The notes under the pieces are model-generated. The model saw only the letters and a program-made list of their open reading frames with translations. It did not search any database and had not been told where the DNA came from. From the NCBI GenBank assembly GCA_029582265.1, contig CM055828.1, positions 34,879,263 to 34,943,262 of the forward strand: DNA of 64,000 nt, in the 5' to 3' direction. The DNA comes from Zoroaster sp. YZ-2022. Lineage: Eukaryota; Echinodermata; Asteroidea; Forcipulatida; Zoroasteridae. The translations under genes were made by a program, and so were the position numbers. Each line of letters opens with the position of its first letter. Within the stretch, counting starts at the first letter, position 1. Shown in pieces: positions 32,841 to 44,776 of this stretch.

Positions 32841-35800
32841 ATGCAAACAGGAGCCACCATGACGACAATGAAGGACACGGCTGGGCTCGTGAAAAACGCG
32901 GAGGTACCGGTAGAACACGTAGATGGCGCCGACTCACAGGTAAAGTCATAAACCAAAATATATATATGTTCAGGATAATATCAGTGTGGTTTATAGATTG
33001 ATCACAATTTGGGGAAAATATCATTTTGTCTCACCAGAAGTGGTATCAACACTCAGGTCGAAACGTGAGTGCACTACCGGTATATTTTATACTACAGGTC
33101 CTTTTGGTCAGAAAGCTGTTTCAATCCAAAATTAATTATTTAATCAAGATAAATGAAATGTAATATAAACTGAATTTTGGAATGGATGGTCAACCTTTCA
33201 ATGTTTTCAGCTCAATGTTTTCAGACCCCCTCCAAAAAAGGCCTATTTACGTTTTAGATTTTGTTTACTGATTTGTTTGTTTCTGACCCAAGCCTTCCGT
33301 AAGCCTGCCAAAGACAGGCTTAACTATCTTCACTGCAGCTGTGTTCATTGTTGGAGAAATGGCGGGAAGTGGAATATTGGCTCTTCCCAGGTCGCTCCTC
33401 GACACAGGTAAATGCAAGTTTTTAACAACTGAATTTGGGAATGGGGTGGTCAAAGACTGGCCAAGTGTCGCCATTTTGGGTATAGTGGAATACAGTGGGC
33501 TAATGCTATTGTCCTACAAGTTCCCCGAATCTTTCATGTTACTTTGATGATGTTCTCTTAATGTTGTAATAAACCCTTGTGTTTTTGTAGTTGATCTTTG
33601 ATACGCGCTTGAAACCTAAAACAGTTTATTTCAAACATCACCACCGGTTTTTCCAACCGTAAGATGTCACTGATGAAAGGGTTATTTTTCAAAAAGAAAA
33701 CACGTCTGATTTGTTAAACAAATCAGAAAACTTCCATTGCCGTCCTACGAAGCAGAAAGATGCCACCTAAATGGTCAGTTCTCAACTAATCAAAATACTT
33801 AATACTCTCAGGGCTACTGTGACACTGAGTTCCTCTTGTGTCCTCACAAAACAGCGCCCTCGTGTGTCAAAAAGAAAACACTTCTGATTTGTTAAACAAA
33901 TCAGAAAACTTCCATTGCCGTCCCTACGAAGCAGAAAGATGCCGCCTGAATGTCAGTTCTCAACCAATCAAAATACTTAATACTCTCAGGGCTATTGTGA
34001 CCACTGATACTAACTGGATAGGAGATTGCGCCGATTGGCTGAAGCTCGTTGTTCGCCATCTTTGTTCCCCCAAGAAAGAAGGCGCATGCGTGACGGCCGG
34101 ACAGGTTTACTGCTACCCGACTGACGACAATGCTGAGTGCTGCTGAACCGGTTGTTTTATTGTCTGTTTGCTAACATGACATTTGACTCTTGACCTTTTG
34201 GAGGAACCAACATGGCGGTCGGTTACTTCAGGGTGCACCCCACTAAATAAACTTCCATAGTAAACAGTGCTAAACACAAAATATTCAAAAATCGTAAAAA
34301 AATACTTAGAAGTCCCATAGTTTTTAAAACCAAAAAAAAAATATTGATAGATATAATTATAACCTTTTATTTTCTTCTCTATTTACTGTCTAAAGTCCAG
34401 GTTTCCAGGGAGTTATCCTCATCCCAATGAAAACCACCCTCTACAGTAGTGAAAACGTCCACACTGAAAAGCAGCCATTTTGGAAAAAGGCCTTACGCTT
34501 GAAATCAAATTAGGACCACTTTTTCAGGGCCTAGTGTATCCAAAATACTCACGGTTGGAAGTCAGGGATCCCAGGTTATGATATTGGGCCATTTTTACAC
34601 AATCCATCAAATGTATGGGCCTCCAATCTTTGTTTTTCAGAAAAATTTGTGGGTTTACACTTTATGGTAAACGTGGGGTGCCATGGTCGAGCGGTTTAGT
34701 GCATCGGATTTGTGTTCTGATGGCTGAGTCATCAGAGTGTGTGGGTTCGAAGCTTTGCCGCGACCATGGTGCTTGTGTCCTTGAGCAAGACACTTTACCA
34801 TAATTGCTGCGAGGGCCGAATTGAACCCAGCCACTGGGGATGTACAAGCCAGTGCATGCTTAATGCCGGTCCCAAGCCCGGATAAATGGGAGGGTTGCGT
34901 CAGGAAGGGCATCCGGCGTAAAACCTATGCCAAATAAAATATGCGGATCATGATCCGCTGTGGCGACCCCTAACGGGAGCAGCCGAAAGAGGACAACAAC
35001 ACTTTATGGTAAACAGCTCGGCGCATGAATTCCTCACTATTTAGTGGGGTGCACCCTTCAACTTTTTATAGGCCAATCAGCGCCCATCTCCTATCCAGTT
35101 AGTATATAGATCAGTTATTGTGACACTGAATTCCTGTTGTGTCCTCACAAAACAGCGCCCTCGTGTGTCAAGGATAAGCATGAACAGTATTAAAGCCTGT
35201 CTCCAGCATGGATATTTGCTAAAATATGCCTCAATGTACGTGCCAGCAAGATCTATGTTTGTTTTTATCCCTAGGATGGTCTGGGGTGATATTGATAATT
35301 TTCTGCGCTTTTGTGTCGGCTTACACGGGGATCATCCTCGGTCGATCCTGGCAGATACTCAAAGATAGATTCCCTAAGTATCATGAACATGTAAGGTACC
35401 CCTATCCTGCAATTGGGTACGAGGCTGTTGGGAATATAGGAAGGTAAATATTATACAAGTTCTATTACAGGGGAAATGCAGAAACAATTTGACATTGGTT
35501 CTTATTGTATAGGCCAATGCTAACTCTCTTTCAATCACGTTTTTCATTAAACAACCAACCCGTAGACGTAAAAGATAAAGATACACACACCACAGTGTTT
35601 GATTGTTCACGATTTGGCGCTAAAAGATTGAAGAATATTCATTTCTCGCGTTACGAAGTATAGCTCAAAATAGTTGTCTTAGGAATTCAATGTGGATGTT
35701 TTGTATAGATTTTGTACAACTTTTAGTAAGAATAAGACACTAAATTATCATGATTCACTGTGATTCACAAAGCTCCCGATGAGATATTTTTCACATTGAT

Positions 35801-38800
35801 GTAAACTTCAAAATATATATATTTTTTTCTTAGCATAAGGGCTTTGCGTGGGGAGTACCCTGGGTGACAACGACCCCTTCAGCATAATTATGTTACCATG
35901 GCCGAGGAGTTCGTTTATAAAAGTGTTTTCATGTGTAATTATATGTCTTTAATGGTCATTATATTTCTCCATGTTAAGGTACTTGGTCACATTCTGTGTC
36001 AACTTCACGTTGTTTAGCGTTAGTTGTGTATTTCTCCTTGTTGCTGCGAATAACATCCAGTCGCTACTGTTCCAGGCTCACGTCAAGGTCTCCTTCTGTG
36101 TCTGGGTACCAATCATAGCTGCGTGCATGTGTCCATTCACTTGGCTTGGAACACCCAAAGACTTCTGGTAAGTTTATGTATAAGTCCCCGCAAACAGAAT
36201 CATATGACCAGGTTATGACAGGGTTTAAGCCCATGCTCAAGTGTAGAGGCGGTGACCAGGCCAGGGGACATCAACAACAACACCCGTACCTGATGGTGTC
36301 TCACTAGACTCGTCAAGGCTGTTCACACTAACTTGCGAACGTGACTTGAATTATGCGATCAAAACTTGAGGTTTGCGACGACCAATTCCTGGAATTAGTT
36401 GAACACATTTTATCATAAAGAAAAAAATAATATTTTCGCTGACTGGGCAGTGTGTTTTCGTGATCGTCACCAGAAATATTATTTTGTCTTCGGTTGTGTG
36501 TTTATTGCGAGTTCGGTTGTGCTGTAATAATAGGACTGTTCCGACCAAACTAGAACCGAGTTTTTGCTCGGTTATACGCTTGGTTTCAAGATGGCGGATT
36601 GTAAAAAGTAACACTAGTGTGGTCTCAATATTGATATGTATAGTTTAATTATTGTTTGCTTGTTGTTTGATTGGTATTAATTGATTGATTGAAAATTTGA
36701 TAGATTGATTATTCATTATTTTGTTTTTGTTTTGTTCGGTTGATTGTCGGATAATTTTCACCCTGCCAGCATAAAATTAACATTGCTGTATCACACTCAT
36801 TTCCTTTCATGATTTGCCTATTTATGTGGTCTTCACTTCTGTTAACAGGCCGATCGCTGCAGGTGCTGCCATGGCAACGGGAGTCGCATGTTTTCTAATT
36901 TTTGTCCAAGAGATGCTCGACATCGGCCGTGATCCCGATGTTCGGTTTCCCGCCACGAATTTCACAAGTTTCTTCAGTGCGTTCGGTGTGATTCTATTCG
37001 CCTTCGGTGGCCACGCCATCTTCCCAACTGTTCAACACGATATGAAGGACACAAAGAAGTTTCATTGGACTGTGATACTTTCTTATATAGGTTTGTAGGC
37101 TTTACTGCGTATAGCGAATTTCGAGTTCGGGCGGTTTTACACTGTTTTTTTAAATGAGATAACATGAGAGAACGCATTATCTCTCCATTGCTGATCTAAA
37201 GGGGCTAGGTTGAGATCACTCTGGTATAATGTGACTGAGGCCACGTAATCATTCTCTTCCCAGCTAAGCACATTTTTCCGGAAGGTGTCATGCAATATAT
37301 ACGAACATTGTATGGTTATTATTAAACTAAACAAACAAATCCCTCATTTAAGCCCGGTTTATACTTGACGCGAAAGCGAATGCGAAGCGAATTTTACGTC
37401 ATCAAATTCTCGGCGTTGTTGAAATGTGTTGAACTTTTGCCAACCATCGCCGCGAATATTTGCCGTGAACCATTTTGTCGACGTCACGAATTTCGCTTCG
37501 CATTCGCTTTCGCAGGTTGCACTCTCTACGCCAAAGGAGCGGATTTGTTGACAACGTTATTAGGCGTCAAACTATTGACATTGTCGTTGTTCTGATAAGC
37601 ACGTCGTGGAAACAGGGACTCATGAAAAGGAGGGGGCGGGAAGGCATGGGTAAAAAGTGGGGCATGCTATACACTGCCAAAAAGAGGGTGGGGCACACAA
37701 AAAGATATCGTAACTGATATGCATGGCAATATAAAAGGGGTGTCCCCTTGTCCCGCCCCTAGCCCTGGATCCTTTATATTTTCAGTGACTTTTATATACC
37801 ATTCTGTTTATTCTCAGTTGTTGTCCTGTACTACCTGCCCGTATCCGCAGCGGGATATGCTGTATATGGAGATATGTTCATTACCAAGAATACTGATAAT
37901 ATTTTGAACATATTGCATCCATCCGCCATAACAACGACAGTAACAATCATGATTACTATTCACCTCATTCTCGGCTTCATTATTGTTATCAATCCCTTCT
38001 GTCAAGAGATGGAAGAACACCTCAAAATTCCGCTGAGTAAGTTATCTAGAAAATAAACAAATATATATTTTACACTGTAAAAATGGTGTTTAGAGTTTAA
38101 ACACATTTCTAAACACTTAGCTTGTACTCACTTTTTTCACATGTTTAGCTTAAAACATGTTCAGATTGTGCTTTTTTGTGATGTGTGTTTGAATGCTAAA
38201 TACCATGTGAACAGGTGTCCAAAAGCTAAGCACGTTTAGCTTTGTGACATGTACAGAAAATAGCCGTTTAGTATTTAAACGGATTCCTAAACGCGTGTGT
38301 TTTTGTGTGTGTTTAAATTCTAAACACCATTTTTACAGTGTCGTTCTTATTTTATTTTTTATATAGTTATCGTATCCAGAAAATAAACAAATATTACAAT
38401 GCGGAAGGCTTGATTTGTTGAACATGATCTCCCCCTTCCAAACGCAAGACTTTGTCAGGAACTTTGCACATAGGCCTTCGCATCGTCAGCCTCTTTCCCA
38501 TCTCGCTTCTTGATTATTTACCTGCCTCGACTTCCCATACTTTCCACTACCTTCTGAAGCCTCTTACTTTACACTATTTCATAACCCCATTCATGTTGGT
38601 AAGAAAGTGTAACTCCAACAATTTTATTTGAAAAAGGAAAAACCTTTGTATTTTTGCTAAGCATCGGGGCCTAGCTTATCTAAGATAATTTTATTAGGCG
38701 TAGCCAAGATTTTCAGAGATGGTCCAATGAGTTTTTAGTGAATGTAGGCCTATTGATAATAGAATCACAATTTAAATCACAAGCCCCTGCCCCTTTGGCT

Positions 38801-39657
38801 ACAATTACTAAGAGTATTTCAAATAAGGGGATTATGAGATGGTAAGATTGGATCATGTAGACAGGAAACTACAGATAAATCTTTCCTAAATTCTCTTTCT
38901 GTGTAATATTCAGAGTTCAACATTAAACGAGTTCTCCTCCGTACCACTGTGGTTGGTTTAGTTCTCTTCGTTGCCGAGACCATCCCAAAATTCGGTATCA
39001 TCTTGGGTCTTGTCGGTGGCTCCACGGTGACGTTGTTGACATTCGTCTTTCCCTCATTGTTCTATATCGCACTCCGTAGAAAAGAGAGTGAGGTTTGGCA
39101 GATAGAGTAAGTAGTGAAGGAAACATACCGGCAGTTAATTCAAATAAATAATGATGTTGGTAGTCTTGTAAAAGACGGACTACTGGTTTACGTGCGCACG
39201 ATGGCATTGAAATATCGACCCGCTTTAGCTATCACAGGATTCGCCGCTGCGGGCGCTGTGTATAATGTTCTGAGGAATTCTGTCAGTTTTAAAGAAAAGT
39301 GAAATAATTTCCGCAGTTCAAATCTAGGATAGAGTATTCTTTCCTCAAATCCACATTACAATCTGAATGCATTTTCACTATTTTCTCATTAACGCCACAA
39401 CGTAATAAGCGGAAATAGCGAGTAAACATAATCATAAAAGCAGTTTACCAAAGTTGCACAAACAGCCTAATGCACGTTTCTTACTTCATTGCAGGAGAAT
39501 CGAAATATGGGAGTACATCTTACATGCTGAAATCATATTGGTGGGAATGGTCGGTGGTATAGCGTCAACATACAGCGTCATTGCAGACCTTGTAGGCTCG
39601 GATACACCGTCATTCACGGTGCCATGCTATATCAATGCAACAGCATCGGGTGGCTAA
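32841..39657 (+). CDS. Amino acid transporter, Aa_trans (AAAP) superfamily, complete
   Basis: Eight coding exons: 32841-32939, 33293-33407, 35275-35443, 35979-36167, 36849-37090, 37818-38036, 38914-39106 and 39495-39657, all with GT-AG junctions and consistent phases, giving 462 codons plus TAA. A second in-frame ATG at 32859 has the stronger context (GCCACCATGA), so translation may start there. The protein begins with a short hydrophilic tail. It enters the transporter fold at [20 protein letters not shown], continues through [19 protein letters not shown] and has the signature [20 protein letters not shown] around residues 256-275. Later helices include [15 protein letters not shown] and [16 protein letters not shown]. 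About eleven helices are expected for the family, at plasma or endolysosomal membrane. Substrate is not predictable from sequence alone. The gene converges on the large minus-strand gene. Its second intron carries a transposon. Confidence 0.9.
34002..35115. mobile_element. DNA transposon with 9-bp target duplication TATTGTGAC
   Basis: Ends are inverted: CACTGATACTAACTGGATAG then GAGAT at the left, and ATCTCCTATCCAGTTAGTAT then ATAGATCAGT at the right. TATTGTGAC is duplicated at 33993-34001 and 35116-35124. A 9-bp duplication suggests a Mutator-like mechanism, although 8-bp families cannot be excluded. No transposase frame is visible, and a SINE occupies the middle. GGTGCACCCCACTAAATA near 34234 and TATTTAGTGGGGTGCACC near 35038 form a second, inner inverted pair. 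Confidence 0.75.
34672..34995 (+). repeat. tRNA-derived SINE
   Basis: GGTGCCATGGTCGAGCGGTT resembles the 5' part and A box of a Leu/Ser-type tRNA, and GTGGGTTCGAAGC its B box. A body with TGTCCTTGAGCAAGACACTT follows, then a tail (GGGCATCCGGCGTAAAACCT; GATCCGCTGTGGCGACCCCT; AACGGGAGCAGCCGAAAGA) that I remember as common among animal SINEs. It lies within the transposon at 34002-35115. Confidence 0.75.
37352..37516. mobile_element. Short fold-back element (GCGAATGCGAAGCGAA ends)
   Basis: GCGAAAGCGAATGCGAAGCG followed by AATTTTACGTC on the left is inverted on the right as GACGTCACGAATTTCGCTTC then GCATTCGCTTTCGC. It is about 165 bp, in the fifth intron of the transporter, without coding potential. 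Confidence 0.7.
38073..38340. mobile_element. MITE with CACTGTAAAAATGGTGTTTA ends
   Basis: A 268-bp element: left CACTGTAAAAATGGTGTTTA, right the inverse TAAACACCATTTTTACAGTG. The flanking DNA carries a longer direct repeat, AGAAAATAAACAAATAT, at about 38048 and 38378. The left copy overlaps the region just after the donor of transporter exon 6. Confidence 0.8.
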
Positions 39658-40995
39658 ACTGTAATTGCTGGTTCTTATTTCCCGCCGAAAGAAGTTGGAA
39701 TGCTGGACTTTTTGAGACGCTGGTGGCAGCAGACTTACCGGTCTTTTCTCTAAATTGTTTACGTAACTCTAACATACGCACAGAATAGCTGCCATTATCT
39801 AGCGTCTCATAAGTTGCCCATTGGAATATCCACTAAAGCTGGGAAAATGTCATGCTTAATTCTTTCTCATTTGTCACGTCCTTAATTCCTTAATTCCATA
39901 CACTAAAGGGGCCCATGCAATATGAATATTTTATTTTAAAACAATGCACAACTTTACATAATTTTGCTACTTTTTAATTGCCAATTCGTTACTTTTTTGG
40001 GGCACTTTTGATATAAATGATCATGAATAACATTTGAGATGTAATGTTAGTGACTTATTAAAAAATAAATCAAATCTGCTGACATCGCAAAATATCAAAT
40101 TTTATGGTTTCTTGTCACAGACCAGTGTACATAAATGTTTGAAACTAAAATACTTATCCAGATTTATTTTGAATAAATGCGAATTAAAAGAAATGTATAT
40201 TAGAAGATATATATTTAATATGCTTGTTAAATAAAACAAATATTTAAACAAAATAACTTCATAAGGGATAATAATCTTTATAATCAAATTTACCCCGATT
40301 AATTAGCTGATATATGAGAATAGAACATACTTTCCCCTCTTTTTAATAATGTGTTTGTTAAATGCTGTTACCGAAACAAGATGTGAAGTATTGCAAATGA
40401 TACAAAATAAAAAAATAATAACAAAAATAATAATAATAATAGCTTCAAATAAACTGTACTCTTTATCTGATTGGATAGGTAATTGGTGATTTCCATATAC
40501 TGGATATTTACATTGTTTTGTTTAAAGGGGAGTCGATCCAAATATCCTAATTATATACTTTTAATTTAATGGAGGTTACACTTTTGGTAATCAAAAATAA
40601 ATAAATGATCATGTTACATAAATACATTGTTTGGAGTTAACTTGCCGGTGCTTTACCAACTCGGCCTTTACCAACTCGGCCTTCTTGTCATATGTTGGCG
40701 GTATCTCTATTTTGTCAATATCTTTGTTTGGGGGCGCTAGTCAGATATTTTTGTAGACAAAGCATGCCATATACAATGTGTACTTGGTTGAAGATGGTAT
40801 AAAACATGAATTGAGATATTTCTGTCTCAGGATGTCATCATTCTATTTCACAATCAGTAGCAATGGAAACGCCAAATACAAAATGAATTTTATTAACATC
40901 CATTAAAAAAAGACACTACTTTTATGTCCTTTTGGTTGCTAAGCAGTTTGTTTATTTAATTTAAATTAACTTCATAGAGTTCGTAGATTATAAAT
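39658..40995. other. 3' intergenic region between convergent genes
   Basis: AT-rich, with several AATAAA signals usable by the plus-strand transporter (for example near 40170 and 40230). TTTATT near 40950 would give an AATAAA about 45 bases past the stop of the minus-strand gene. No exon or transposon was recognised. Confidence 0.5.
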
Positions 40996-43900
40996 CTATT
41001 CTAGGTTTCCTTCCAACGAGTCCTCGTGATCTGTGATCCCCTCACGAGCATCATCAAACGGCAAATCAGCGTCCTCGTCCTCCAGAGTTTCTAGAGAACA
41101 TGCTGCTGAAATTTGATCTTGAATTTCCTGGGGAGGAAGTATCGATTCGTCCATAGATCCTCCCTCTCCGATCCCGACATCGTCACTATGTGGCGTTGCG
41201 TTATCCAATATGTGAGTGAACCTTTTCACGTAGCCAAAGTAGCCGAACTTTGAAGCCCGTCTTTTCTGAGAGGGTATTTGCTCTAAATTAACCGATTCTT
41301 CAACCTCTGTGGTTTCGTCATTGTCGCCTTCCGAAGGTCCTTGCCACTCCATGGAGGCTCCGGGCTCCGCTGGCATATCCTGACCAGCAACTTGGCTGTT
41401 CACTCGGTTCACATGGTCGTCCACCTTGCCTTCGTCCACATTCAAGACTTCAGGGAGCGGTCTCCAACCAGAGATATGCTCCTTGCTAAAGGAGGGCATA
41501 ACATCTGTGGTAGAAGTAAAACTTAGTGTGGATGTGACTGTGTTTGTGGACGATTTTGGCTTTGTCGTTTCCACGACATTGTCTACCATGCCTCCGTCCA
41601 CATTCAAGACTTCAGGGAGCGGTCTCCAATCAGAGATATGCTCTTTGCTAAAGAAAGGCATAACCTCTGTGGATGTGACTATATTTGTGGAAGATTTCGG
41701 CTTCGTCGTTTCCACGACATCGTATTCCTGAAGAGAATGCCATTGATGAGAAGTTGCCATATCAAGATCTGAAAGAACATCCAGTACATAGGGGGTTTCT
41801 TTATTGGCGTTTGTGTCACTGAACGCGTCAACTGCTGTGTGATATGAAGACGCAACAATATGATGTTCCTGGAGCGTCTGTGAACTAGACTGTAGTTGTA
41901 TGGTGTTGGCGAGGGAGGACTTCTGCTCAGACCCCACTCTCTCCATCTTATAAACACTCGCCTCCATTTGACCGTCTGATAATACACGGCGTGATTCAAC
42001 GGACGTTGCGTGTCTCGGAGAGGTTTGTGCATCCGGAGTTCCGTGTAGATTTACGTGCGATTCGCCACTCAGTGCCTTTGAGGAAATCGATAGACGTGAG
42101 CTCTGATGTGGAATAGCTTGTGAGCTCACGCGTCTCGGGGATCCAGAGTAGCCGAACTTTGAAGCCCGTCTTTTCTGAGAGGATATTTGCTCTAAATTAA
42201 CCGATTCTTCAACCTCTGTGGTTTCGTCATTGTCGCCTTCCGGAGGTCCTTGCCACTCCATGGAGGCTCCAGGCTCCGCTGGCATATCCTGACCGGCAAC
42301 TTGGCTTTTCACTCGGTTCACATGGTCGTCCACCTTGCCTTCGTCCACATTCAAGACTTCAGGGAGCGGTCTCCAACCAGAGATATGCTCCTTGCTAAAG
42401 GAGGGCATAACATCTGTGGTAGAAGTACAACTTAGTGTGGATGTGACTGTGTTTATGGACGATTTTGGCTTTGTCGTTTCCACGACATTGTCTACCATGC
42501 CTTCGTCCACATTCAAGACTTCAGGGAGCGGTCTCCAATCAGAGATATGCTCCTTGCTAAAGAAAGGCATAACATCTGTGGATGTGACTGTATTTGTGGA
42601 AGATTTTGGCTTTGTCGTTTCCACGATATGTTCCTTGCTAAAGGTTTGTGCATCCGGAGTTCCGTGTAGATTTACGGGCGATTCGCCACTCGGTGCCTTT
42701 GAGGAAATCGATAGACGTGAGCTCTGATGTGGAATAGCTTGTGAGCTCACGCGTCTCGGGGATCCAGAAAGAGATTGTCTGCTTTTTTGGTTGTAAACCT
42801 CCGGCATGACAGCATGTAGATTTCCAGAGGACGATTTAACAATCAACGGAGCTATGCAGACTTGGGAAGAATTAGAATGAATGTCTGAAGACTTTTGAAT
42901 AATGTTTATCTCTGGCTGGATTACCTGAGACATGTTTCCACTGACTACACGCTGTTTATCAGAACTAACCGATGAAATGATTGAAGCTCTTGCAACCGAT
43001 GCTGAATAATCTGAGGGCGTCTTCACAGGTTGGATTTGTATTTCTTGACTGATTTCTGATTGACGGCGGGAACCAAGAGAATGTGATGATGACTTGAGAA
43101 CTGATTCCCTTGACACTGTGCTTGTTTTCTGAACAGGTTGCGGAGCGGAGGTTATTGAACCAGTGATCGGAATCCAAATTTGAGATTGCGCAATTCCTGC
43201 ATTCTCTCGATCATGCTCGACATTCTTCGACATCACTCTAGAAATTTGAGGTGAAATGGCCCTCATTCCAGCCTGTGATGTGTTCGAACCCGTTAAAGTC
43301 TGTCTCCTCGGATGGTTGTAAATTTCGGGCATGACAGCTCGGAGATTTCCAGAAGACGATTTGACGATCAGGGGAGCGGTGCAAACGCTCGAATGAGAAA
43401 CAGACTTAGTACCAGTCCGTGATAATTTCTCATCGATGCCCACCTTGGAATGGCTACTGTCTTTGGGATGTGACGTTGTGGCAAAATGGGATTGCACAGG
43501 GGAGACTCCATGACGTGATAATTCTTTACCGTACTTGTACTGTTGATTCAAAGTCGCTGAAATGTTGGAAGATCTTTCATCCGATGCAGAGTGTTTCGAT
43601 TGAGCCATCAACGATAGTTGATGTTGTCCAACAGAAACAACTGATGATCGGGAGGTTGATTCATGTTGAGGTGATCCGTATACCGAGGCCGTACGTGGCG
43701 TCTTGGCAGCAGGTTGTTGAACCGACGCTGTGGAGTCAGGGATGGAGATCAAAGGTTGAGATTTCCTGATTCCTTTCGAGTCTTCATCATACGTCCCATA
43801 TACAACATGGCGGCTTGTGTGGGATTCTGACTGGTTAGCATCAAATAACGATCGCTTTGCTTCAGGTGTGGACGAACATGATGCCACTGAGCGGTTGGTA

Positions 43901-44776
43901 GCAGGTTGTTGAAGCGACGCTGTGGAGCCAGGGATGGAGATCCAAGGTTGAGATTTCCTGATTCCTTCCAAGTCTTCATCATACGTCACAACATGGCGGC
44001 TTGTGCGGGATTCTGACTGGTTAGCATCAAATAACGATCGCTTTGCTTTAGGTGTGGACGAACGTGATGCCACTGAGCGGTTGGACACTGAACTAACAGA
44101 GCGAGGCTTGCCGTCAACCAGTGAACGCCGTTGTTCTATAGGTGGGTGACCAGGACTAGACAACACTCTAATTGCGCTCCCCATTCGAGGCTTACTCTCC
44201 TGATAATCAACCAATGAAAGCACATCTTCCACGCTCAAGTGACCCTGACCCGAGAGGGCGATATGAGTTGATCGCTGCTGCTCCACTTTTTCAATAACCG
44301 GCGCAGGAGAAGGCGGGAGTGAAACCGATTCTGCAGAAGACGAGGACAACGTCTTGGTTGGTGTTTTAACCTGTTTGACCGAAGACGAAGGTATGAGTCT
44401 ACTAGACATCCGTTTCGATTTTACTGATGGATCAGCGGATGGCTCTTCATCGATAGCTGATTGGCTATCCTTCAAACCAATCACAGATAACTTCTTTTGG
44501 GATGTACGACTCGCCCTATCGACTTCAGCGATTGGCTGTTCCTTTGGCTCATAGATCTCATCGATGTCTATTGTCGCTTCAGCCTTGCTAGCCTTCTTTC
44601 CTTTGAACAAACTGTAAGCATTGGATGTCTTGAAGTTATTAAACTCCTCTCGAGAGATTTCTCTGAACAAGTCAATTTCTCCATCCGTGAGCAGCGGCTT
44701 GTCTGTGGGGACGGCTTCCATTTCGATAACCTCATCATTGGGTGAAACATCGGACTTTGAAGGTTTTTTAATTTTC
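40996..44776 (-). CDS. Exon 9 of the giant membrane protein: cytoplasmic tail with internal duplications
   Basis: One 3,781-bp exon encodes the last ~1,260 residues, rich in Ser, Pro, Lys and Arg in the middle and acidic at the C terminus (LEDEDADLPFDDAREG). A segment of about 490 bp is present twice, at about 42635-42148 and 41725-41238. Each copy carries two versions of FSKEHISDWRPLPEVLNVDE, then GQDMPAEPGASMEWQGP and QKRRASKFGY. A flanking segment (SGSPRRVSSQAIPHQSSRLS) is also duplicated. So are SVASRSSTPKAKRSLFDANQ near 44060 and 43870 and APLIVKSSSGNL near 43370 and 42840. The last copy alone continues into FGYVKRFTHILDNA. No catalytic domain is recognised. It looks like a disordered scaffold tail. 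Confidence 0.8.

Larger units (their letters stand above)
33689..35171. repeat. Tandem ~180-bp duplication, second copy interrupted
   Basis: The block containing TCTGATTTGTTAAACAAATC and GAAAACTTCCATTGCCGTCC at 33689-33868 is repeated from 33869. The second copy stops at 34001 and resumes at 35116 with GTGTCCTCACAAAACAGCGC, because a 1.1-kb transposon interrupts it. The duplication therefore predates the insertion. It lies in the transporter's second intron. Confidence 0.8.

Noticed and set aside
34672..34760. Possible functional tRNA gene
   Set aside because: A and B boxes are present, but the sequence continues into a SINE body and tail and the cloverleaf is incomplete.
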